Positions 18,065-24,862 of a DNA stretch of 64,000 nucleotides are shown piece by piece (position 1 is the first letter of the stretch; every line of letters begins with the position of its first letter). Made by a program: the position numbers and the translations under genes. Below the pieces are notes generated by a model. That model ran no database searches. It was given only the letters and a program-made list of their open reading frames with translations, and had not been told where the DNA came from. Source of the DNA: Novosphingobium sp. SG707 (GTDB lineage Bacteria > Pseudomonadota > Alphaproteobacteria > Sphingomonadales > Sphingomonadaceae); contig NZ_JAAZQL010000003.1 in NCBI RefSeq assembly GCF_012275515.1, positions 564,833 to 628,832 on the forward strand, in the 5' to 3' direction.

Positions 18065-20479
18065 ATGCAGACGACCGCTCGCCGCCAGATCCGCTATGAA
18101 CAGTTTGTCACGCCTAAAAAGCGGAGGTGGCCGATGATGCTCATGCTGGTCGCTGTGCTGCTGGCGGCGGCGGGCGCCGGAACGTGGCTCTACATGGCCC
18201 AGACCCATGAGGTTCACAGCCCGCCCCCTGCCCTGTCCAAGGCGGGAGGTCCGGTCGCGGGGGAAACCTATCAATGGAGCCATGTGGCCGTGGGCGGCGG
18301 CGGCTTTATCACCGGCCTGTCCTTCGATCCGGGCGGCAAGACCTTTGTGGCGCGCACCGACGTTTATGGCGCCTATATCTGGTCGCCCAAGGCTGATCGC
18401 TGGGTGCAACTGGTCAGTGCCGATGCCATGCCTCAGAATGATCGCGTGCAAGCCGGGCTGGCGGCGGGCGTCTATGAAGTGGTGGTGGCCCCTTCGCGGC
18501 CGGACCGCATCTATATGGCGATCAAGGGCAAGGTCTATCGCACCGATGACCGGGCCGCGCATTGGGTTCTGGCCGGTGGGAGCAACCCTTTCCCGCTGAC
18601 CTGGGATGCCAACAGTGCGTACCGCCATGACGGGCCCTTTCTGGCGGTTTCGCCGCAGAATCCTGATCTTGTGCTGTTGGGCACGCCGGGTGACGGCCTG
18701 TGGCGCAGTGCCAATGCGGGCCAATCCTGGCAACGGGTGGCCACGGTGCCGCCCAGCGTCGACAGCAATCCGGCGCCTGGGGCTCAGGCGCCCGGAACGC
18801 TCATCTGGTTTGAAGCCGGAGCCGGGGGCAAGCCCACGGGGCGGATCCTTGCCATGTCCTCGGGCCATGGCATGTATGTTTCGGACAATGGCGGGATCAG
18901 CTTTACCACGCTGCCTTCGGTCGGGGCGCAGCCAATGGCGCTGTCGCGGGGGGCCTTTGACAATCACGGCACCTTTTATGGCGTCGATGACATGTCCAAG
19001 TCGGTCTGGTCCTATGCCAACGGCCACTGGCACGATCTGGTGAAAGAAGCGGGCCTGCCGGTCGCGCCCTGGGCCGTGGTGGCCTCCAACCCGCGCGCCG
19101 ATCAGGTGGTTATCTTTGATCAGGGTGGCGTGGGTTATCAGACTGTCGATGGCGGCAGGAACTGGACCCATGTGTCGCACACCGGCGCGGCGGGGCAGGG
19201 CGATCCGCCATGGCTGCATCTCTCCGATACCGCCTACTTTGCGACAGGTGACATTCGTTTCGATCCAGTGGTGCCCAACCGCCTGTGGGTCGCGGCGGGC
19301 ACGGGCGTGTTTTACGCCGATCTGGCGCCTGGGGCATCCGTGGCCGGGTGGACCAGCCAGACTCGCGGCATCGAGGAACTGGTGGCCAATGACATCGTGC
19401 AGCCACCGGGGCAGTCGCCGATTTTTGGCGGGTGGGACTTTGGCATGCACGTCAAGGATGACCTCACTGCGTTTTCGACCACCTTTGCCCCCAATGAGCG
19501 CGGCCTGATGTCGGTTCCGCAGATGGACTGGTCTCCGGCCGATCCCAATTTTGTAGTCACCAATGCATCTGACGCGCGGATGGGCTGCTGTTGGGAAGAT
19601 GGCAATGCCGTGATGGCCGGATACAGCATGGATGGCGGGCGTCATTGGAAAAAGTTTACGACTTTGCCGACGCCTCCAGGACAAAAAGACAGCGATCCAT
19701 GGCGGATGTCCTTCGGCACGATTGCCGTGTCTTCGGGCAATATCGACAACATCGTGTGGGAGCCTGCCTTCAATCGGATGCCCTTTTACACCACGGACCG
19801 CGGCAAGAGCTGGAAACCGGTTGTGCTGGAAGGGCAGGTCGGTGACAACACCGGGTCTTTCGCGCAAATGTGGTATCAGCGCAAAACCCTGACCTCGGAC
19901 AAGGCCGATCCGGGCGTTTTTTATCTCTACCACAGCGGCGAGGCGCCCAATCTCGCCTTGATGGGCTTGTGGCAGAGCCGCGATGGCGGGGCCAACTGGC
20001 GCCGGGTGTATGGCGGCGAGATCGCACCGAGCGGCAATATGGCGGCCAAGCTGCGCTCGGTGCCAGGGCATGCCGGGCATCTGTTCTTCACATCGGCTTT
20101 TCTCAATGCCGGCGATACGGGCCTACGCCGCAGCACCGACGGCGGGACAACGTGGAATGTCGTGGCCCATGTCGATCATGTGGATGACATTGCCTTTGGC
20201 AAGGCGGCACCGGGCAAAACCTATCCCACTATCTTCATTTCCGGGCGTGTTTTCGGGGTTTACGGTGTCTGGCGCTCGCTCGACAATGCGGTGAGCTGGC
20301 AGCAATTGGCCGAATTCCCGTTGGGCAGTCTGGATCAGGTGACGGCGGTGGCCGCCGATCCGGATGTGTTTGGGCGGGTCTATCTTGGCTATACCGGATC
20401 CGGCTGGATCTGGGGTGAACCGGCGCCATGCAGGCAGAGCGACCTGACCAGAGGACGATCCTGTTTCACGGTGAAATAG
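18065..20479 (+). CDS. Membrane-anchored GH74-like glycoside hydrolase with Asp-box (BNR) repeats
   Basis: 804 residues. A short basic N-terminus and one membrane helix (about 24-45, MMLMLVAVLLAAAGAGTWLY) are followed by a large periplasmic part. The start of that part (GGGGFITGLSFDP...ARTDVYGAYIW) is very like family 74 endoglucanases/xyloglucanases. Many Asp-box elements follow, such as NAGQSWQRV, DGGRNWTHV, DGGRHWKKF, DRGKSWKPV, DGGANWRRV and DGGTTWNVV, as expected of twin seven-bladed propellers. It may trim, release or size the polymer, or clear misdirected polymer from the periplasm. The activity is inferred from the fold; which Asp residues are catalytic I cannot confirm. Confidence 0.78.
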   Translation: MQTTARRQIRYEQFVTPKKRRWPMMLMLVAVLLAAAGAGTWLYMAQTHEVHSPPPALSKAGGPVAGETYQWSHVAVGGGGFITGLSFDPGGKTFVARTDVYGAYIWSPKADRWVQLVSADAMPQNDRVQAGLAAGVYEVVVAPSRPDRIYMAIKGKVYRTDDRAAHWVLAGGSNPFPLTWDANSAYRHDGPFLAVSPQNPDLVLLGTPGDGLWRSANAGQSWQRVATVPPSVDSNPAPGAQAPGTLIWFEAGAGGKPTGRILAMSSGHGMYVSDNGGISFTTLPSVGAQPMALSRGAFDNHGTFYGVDDMSKSVWSYANGHWHDLVKEAGLPVAPWAVVASNPRADQVVIFDQGGVGYQTVDGGRNWTHVSHTGAAGQGDPPWLHLSDTAYFATGDIRFDPVVPNRLWVAAGTGVFYADLAPGASVAGWTSQTRGIEELVANDIVQPPGQSPIFGGWDFGMHVKDDLTAFSTTFAPNERGLMSVPQMDWSPADPNFVVTNASDARMGCCWEDGNAVMAGYSMDGGRHWKKFTTLPTPPGQKDSDPWRMSFGTIAVSSGNIDNIVWEPAFNRMPFYTTDRGKSWKPVVLEGQVGDNTGSFAQMWYQRKTLTSDKADPGVFYLYHSGEAPNLALMGLWQSRDGGANWRRVYGGEIAPSGNMAAKLRSVPGHAGHLFFTSAFLNAGDTGLRRSTDGGTTWNVVAHVDHVDDIAFGKAAPGKTYPTIFISGRVFGVYGVWRSLDNAVSWQQLAEFPLGSLDQVTAVAADPDVFGRVYLGYTGSGWIWGEPAPCRQSDLTRGRSCFTVK

Positions 20480-20575
20480 GGCAGGGCGTTTCTTTTACGC
20501 ATATCCGCTTAGGGGTTTCTGTTGGAGGGAAAGTGTGCGATCTGGCTACTTCCCGACTGCTAAGGGTTTCTTACA

Positions 20576-21997
20576 ATGAATCAGCCGATTTTGCCCACCG
20601 TGCTGTTGAGCCAGCTTGGCGAACGAGCCGAGGCAGAGACCGCTGCGGAGGTTGTCGGAACCCGCCCCGCGGCGGACAACCGGGCGCTGGTCGGGGTGGT
20701 GCTGGGCGCGGTGCTGATGATTTTGGCCACTTTGGGGCCTTTCATCGCGATGGCCACGTCGGAAGGCGCCTCGGAAGGCAGTTCGTTTCGGCAATTCGCC
20801 TATGTGCTGCTGTTGGGGGCGGTTTTGGTCTGGGCGGCACCGTGGCAGCGCGGCTATAAATATATCGCTGTGCCTTTGCCCATTGTCCTGGCGTTGGTCT
20901 GGTGCTGGCTAAGCATTGGCTGGGCGATCGAACCGGGCATTGCTTTCCGTCGCCTGTTGCTGACCACTTGTGTGGTCTGGTCTGCCTGCATTCTGGTGCA
21001 TTGCAACGGCTATCGTCGAAACCTGAACGCCTTGCGCATTGCGATGGTGATCGTTCTGGCGATCAATTTCCTGGCGGTTTGGTATGCGCCCGAAGTCGGG
21101 ATCCACCTTGGCAATGACCTTAAGGCCGGGACTTCAGTGGCAGGAAACTGGCGCGGGCTAACCACGCACAAGAACTTTGCGGGTGCGGCAAGCGCCTTAT
21201 GCATTCTGCTGTTTTTGTTTGATGCGCGTGCGATCATGCTGCCTGTCCGTGCTGGCATTATTGCGGCGGCATCCATGTTTCTGTATTATAGTGCGTCCAA
21301 AACCTCGATCGGGATGCTGATTCTGGCCTCGCTGCTCGGTTATTCCTATAATCGGATTGCTACGCGCTATCGTCGCTTTGTCATTCCGGTCCTTGTGGTG
21401 ATCATCTGCGCAGTTGCTGCCTATGGCAGCATGTATACTGACTCGGTGGCCCGTCTCTATCTCCAGCCCACAGCCTTTACCGGGCGTGGTCAGATCTGGT
21501 CGGCGCTGTATCTCTATGCTCAGACTCATGCCCTGCTGGGCGCGGGCTTTTCTTCCTTCTGGAATATTGGCGGTGACAGCCCGATCTATATTTACGGCAC
21601 TGGCTATACCACCATGGTGACCGTCGGGCATAACGGTTATCTTGACCTGCTGGTCACGGTGGGTTGGCCGGGCGCGCTGCTTATTGTCTGGGCGGTGCTG
21701 ATGTGGCCTTTGATCCGCGTGGTTTCGATGGATCGCCTTGACCCTGCCAAGGGCGCGATGCTTTGTTCGATGCTGCTGTTTTGCATCGGCCATAATGTGA
21801 CGGAAAGCAGCCTGTTCGAGCGTGACTCCTTTGTGGGGTTGTTTGCCGTATTTGCGGCGTCCTTTGCCACCTATTCCATATCCCGGTCGCGTTCCAGCTC
21901 GGGCAAGCGCCGGCGCTCATCCTCTTCGTCCTCGGCTGGACAGAACCTGATGGCACAGATGAAAGCGCGCAAGATACCCGGCGCTTCATCAGAGTGA
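20576..21997 (+). CDS. O-antigen ligase/polymerase (Wzy)-family membrane protein, third copy
   Basis: 473 residues with about ten or more membrane helices. It shows NWRGLTTHKNFAGA and, near residue 352, HNGYLDLLVTVGWPGALL, the large-loop motif of the family. It resembles the protein at 15789-17123 closely enough to be called a paralogue. The C-terminus carries a low-complexity basic/Ser tail (SRSRSSSGKRRRSSSSSS) likely to be cytoplasmic and not typical of the family. It is separated from the glycosidase gene by a 96-base spacer that contains two similar TTAGGGGTTTCT/TAAGGGTTTCT elements. Confidence 0.85.
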   Translation: MNQPILPTVLLSQLGERAEAETAAEVVGTRPAADNRALVGVVLGAVLMILATLGPFIAMATSEGASEGSSFRQFAYVLLLGAVLVWAAPWQRGYKYIAVPLPIVLALVWCWLSIGWAIEPGIAFRRLLLTTCVVWSACILVHCNGYRRNLNALRIAMVIVLAINFLAVWYAPEVGIHLGNDLKAGTSVAGNWRGLTTHKNFAGAASALCILLFLFDARAIMLPVRAGIIAAASMFLYYSASKTSIGMLILASLLGYSYNRIATRYRRFVIPVLVVIICAVAAYGSMYTDSVARLYLQPTAFTGRGQIWSALYLYAQTHALLGAGFSSFWNIGGDSPIYIYGTGYTTMVTVGHNGYLDLLVTVGWPGALLIVWAVLMWPLIRVVSMDRLDPAKGAMLCSMLLFCIGHNVTESSLFERDSFVGLFAVFAASFATYSISRSRSSSGKRRRSSSSSSAGQNLMAQMKARKIPGASSE

Positions 21998-22082
21998 CAG
22001 GCCATGCGACCTTGGGTGAAAGCAGGCGGATCGCGATCCTTTTCTTCCTTGCGAAAATTGCGGCTCTCTCCATGGTGGATAC

Positions 22083-22493
22083 ATGACTGACGCGCGCAAA
22101 GTGGAAAAAGGCAAGTCTCTTTTGCATTGGTACAGGCACCTGGTGGACCTGCTGTCCTTTGTGATTTTGGCCTGTATCGTCATCACGGCCATTTATTGCG
22201 TCGAAATCAGGATGCATTACGAACGCTCCTACATTGCGGCCTTCGTAATTGGTTTGATCTGTCTGGCGGTCATGCTGATCGCCTGGGGACAACAGGTGAT
22301 CGCCGCGCGCGATCTGGCCACATGGCGCGATATGGTGGAATTGCAGATCCAGTCGTCACGGCGAAAGATTGCACGCAGCCATGATGCTGAAACGCTGGAA
22401 AATCACTACTTCGAAGTTCTGGTTGATAGTCTGATATCCGATATACAATTTGCGGTTAGGGATGAGAAGGATGATGACGGGTCCGTCGGATAA
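22083..22493 (+). CDS. Small membrane protein of unknown function
   Basis: 136 residues. Two adjacent hydrophobic segments (about 21-43 and 49-69) are followed by an amphipathic, probably cytoplasmic C-terminal half with acidic end (RDEKDDDGSVG). I recognise no domain. The gene lies between a ligase-family gene and the fkbH-like gene and overlaps the next small gene, which suggests co-translation. It may be an accessory subunit of polymerisation, acylation or export. This is a guess from position only. Confidence 0.6.
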   Translation: MTDARKVEKGKSLLHWYRHLVDLLSFVILACIVITAIYCVEIRMHYERSYIAAFVIGLICLAVMLIAWGQQVIAARDLATWRDMVELQIQSSRRKIARSHDAETLENHYFEVLVDSLISDIQFAVRDEKDDDGSVG

Positions 22494-22776
22494 AGAACTG
22501 GGCGAGACGCCGGCACGGTTTCTGTCGCACTGGATCGCATCGGGTTTTGGCTGCATCCTGAACCGTCTTTTGCCGCTGGTGCTGGAATGGCCCGCGCCGG
22601 CGCTTAACGAGGCCTTTCCCCGCTGGTGGGAACTGATCGGTTCGGCGGGGCTGATTTCCCTCTTTACGGTGATTTTCAACGCCAATTTGCCGGTTACGGC
22701 GCGCGAATTGATGAAAAGCGCTTCGATGGGCTTTGCCATTTGCGCCACGCTTAAGATCTTTGGGGTTCTGGGATGA
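22471..22776 (+). CDS. Small hydrophobic protein of unknown function
   Basis: About 101 residues from the ATG at 22471, preferred because TTAGGGA at 22456-22462 is correctly spaced; other in-frame starts lie at 22462 and 22474. It has an amphipathic middle rich in Trp/Pro and one or two hydrophobic segments (IGSAGLISLFTVIF and FAICATLKIFGVL). It overlaps the preceding small gene by 23 bases and the fkbH-like gene by four bases (ATGATG), so translation of the three is probably coupled. No family is recognised. Confidence 0.55.
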   Translation: MMTGPSDKELGETPARFLSHWIASGFGCILNRLLPLVLEWPAPALNEAFPRWWELIGSAGLISLFTVIFNANLPVTARELMKSASMGFAICATLKIFGVLG

Positions 22777-24716
22777 TGTCTGGATTGACCGGTGGCTCTG
22801 AACTTGGCCTTGACTGGCTGTTGCCCTGCCCGGCCGATTTTCGGCTGCTAGTGCGGGCTCTTGCCTCGGCTGAGCGACCGGGCGAAGCTGCGATGGCGCT
22901 GGCCCAGTATGGAATGGGTGTGAATGCGCTGAACCAACTTGCCAAGGCTCTCAACAATTTTCGGGCCGACGGTCGGTCCCTCGTGCCTCTCAGCCCCTTT
23001 CGGTTGGGTCTGCTGGGCACCGGCACGCTCGATCTGATCGCGCCGCAATTGATGGCCAGCGCGGCGCGTCACGGGCTGGATCTGATCTGCGTGACCGCCC
23101 CCTATGGCCAATTGGTACAGCAGGCGTTTGATCCGGCATCGACCATCAATCGCGCGGGCTGCGATGCGGTGCTGCTGGCGCTGGACTATCAGGATTTGCC
23201 GCTGGCGGTGGCCCAGACCACGGATAGCGCGGGTACGGTTGAGGCATCCCTGGCTTTTGTGCGCGGGCTGAGGAACAATCTGCGGCGTCATGGCGAGGCC
23301 AGGGTCATCGTTCAGACCTTGGCTGAGCCGATGGTGACGATGTTTGGCCATTTCGATGCGCGCCGCGCCTCGACGCTGCTGGCGCGGGTGCGTGCTTTCA
23401 ATCAGGCGCTTGCGCTCGATCTGGCCGACGGTGAGGATATCCTGCTTGATGTGGCGGCGCTGGCCGCGACGGTCGGCACTGTCAACTGGTTTTCCCCCTC
23501 GCAGTGGCATTTTGCCAAAATGACGGTCGCCACGGCTTGCCAACCGCTTTACGCAGATCATGTGTGTCGCGTGCTGGGCGCGCTTTGGGGCAAGGCGAAG
23601 CGCTGCCTTGTCCTTGATCTCGACAATACCTTGTGGGGCGGTGTAATTGGCGATGAAGGCATGGACGGCATCCGTCTTGGACAAGGCGATCCGATCGGCG
23701 AGGCGCACCTTGCCTTGCAGCGCTATGCGCTGATGCTGCACGAACGCGGCATTGTGCTTGCGGTCTGTTCCAAGAACGAGGAAGCGGTGGCGCGGCAGGT
23801 CTTCCGCGAGCACCCCGATATGCTGCTGCGCGAAGAGCATATTGCCGTGTTTCAGGCTAATTGGGTGGATAAGGCCAGCAACATCCGGGCGATTGCACAT
23901 GAGCTGTCGCTAGGGCTTTCCTCCTTTGTCTTTGTCGATGACAATCCGGCCGAACGCGCCATCGTACGCCAGCGATTGCCCGAGGTGGCTGTGCCTGAAC
24001 TGCCGGCTGATCCGGCGCTTTACGAGAGAGTTCTGGCGGCGGCGGGCTATTTCGAAGCGATCACCTTTTCGCAGGAAGATGCCGCGCGCACCGGCTTTTA
24101 TCGCGATAATGCCCGTCGTGCTCAGCTTCTGGAGCAGAGCGGTGATCTGGGCGCCTATCTAGCTTCGCTGAATATGCAGCTCAACTTTGCCCCCTTTGAC
24201 GAGATCGGGCGTCAGCGCATCGTTCAACTGATCAGCAAGAGCAACCAGTTCAATCTGACCACGCGCCGCTATGGCGCGGTCGAGGTCGAAGCGATGGCGC
24301 AGGATCCCGACCTGATCACGCTTCAGGTGCGGTTGAGCGATTGCTTCGGCGATAACGGCATGATCAGCGTGATTATCCTGCGCCCATCGACGCGCGACGG
24401 CGAAGCTGATGTGATGGATATCGACCTGTGGCTGATGAGTTGCCGCGTGTTGGGCCGCCGGGTCGAGGATGCGGTGCTCAACGAGATCAGCCGTCTGGCA
24501 CGCGAGCGGGGCGTGGGCTGGCTGCGTGGTGTGTTCATCCCCACCGATCGCAACATGATTGTGCGCGATCATTATGCAGGTCTGGGTTTCGCGTCTGATG
24601 GCCAGGATGCCGATGGCGCGACTTACTGGCGCTGGTCCACCTCCGATGTCCGCCCGGCGCCCCCCATGCATGTGACGCGCAGCGGTTTTCCTGAAGGCGG
24701 CAAGCAGGATTCCTAA
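22773..24716 (+). CDS. FkbH-like HAD-superfamily protein (glyceryl-ACP-forming type) with N-terminal SGNH-like and C-terminal GNAT-like domains
   Basis: 647 residues. The central domain has the FkbH signature: LVLDLDNTLWGGVIGDEG (D282 and D284), CSKNEE (about 332-337) and VFVDDNPAER (about 387-394). The first ~260 residues look like the SGNH-type N-terminal region seen in long FkbH proteins (GTGTLDLIAP; FSPSQWHFAK). The last ~160 residues, ending with a GNAT-like RGVGWLRGVFIPTDRNMIVRDHYAGLGF, complete the family architecture. Characterised FkbH proteins take 1,3-bisphosphoglycerate, remove phosphate and load the glyceryl group on an ACP. With the ACP at 11662 and the MBOAT/SGNH pair this suggests glyceryl decoration of the EPS. 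It is the last gene of the + strand run. Confidence 0.85.
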   Translation: MMSGLTGGSELGLDWLLPCPADFRLLVRALASAERPGEAAMALAQYGMGVNALNQLAKALNNFRADGRSLVPLSPFRLGLLGTGTLDLIAPQLMASAARHGLDLICVTAPYGQLVQQAFDPASTINRAGCDAVLLALDYQDLPLAVAQTTDSAGTVEASLAFVRGLRNNLRRHGEARVIVQTLAEPMVTMFGHFDARRASTLLARVRAFNQALALDLADGEDILLDVAALAATVGTVNWFSPSQWHFAKMTVATACQPLYADHVCRVLGALWGKAKRCLVLDLDNTLWGGVIGDEGMDGIRLGQGDPIGEAHLALQRYALMLHERGIVLAVCSKNEEAVARQVFREHPDMLLREEHIAVFQANWVDKASNIRAIAHELSLGLSSFVFVDDNPAERAIVRQRLPEVAVPELPADPALYERVLAAAGYFEAITFSQEDAARTGFYRDNARRAQLLEQSGDLGAYLASLNMQLNFAPFDEIGRQRIVQLISKSNQFNLTTRRYGAVEVEAMAQDPDLITLQVRLSDCFGDNGMISVIILRPSTRDGEADVMDIDLWLMSCRVLGRRVEDAVLNEISRLARERGVGWLRGVFIPTDRNMIVRDHYAGLGFASDGQDADGATYWRWSTSDVRPAPPMHVTRSGFPEGGKQDS

Positions 24717-24779
24717 ATCGCTGTAATTGAAGCGCGTGCCCTTCGCGGCGATTTTGCATCCCGGTATTGGCCAAACGAC

Positions 24780-24811
24780 AACGGCCCCTCCAAACCAATG
24801 GAGGGGCCGTT
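24780..24811. terminator. Strong intrinsic terminator between convergent EPS transcription units
   Basis: The arms AACGGCCCCTCC (24780-24791) and GGAGGGGCCGTT (24800-24811) are perfect 12-base complements around an 8-base loop, followed by TCTTTATTT. It stands after the fkbH-like gene (+) and before the end of the second autokinase gene (-), so it may stop transcription from both sides, more clearly from the + side. Confidence 0.9.
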
Positions 24812-24862
24812 CTTTATTTCGGCATCAGCTGCGCCCGGAAAGCCAACCCGGGCGCGGTGATC

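Noticed and set aside
18047..20080. 677-codon open frame antisense to the GH74-like gene
   Set aside because: Shadow frame: no recognisable domain, biased His/Arg/Gly composition, and the + strand protein is clearly real.
22028..22039. GGATCGCGATCC palindrome before the small membrane genes
   Set aside because: A 12-base palindrome of this composition is expected by chance in GC-rich DNA and has no supporting context.
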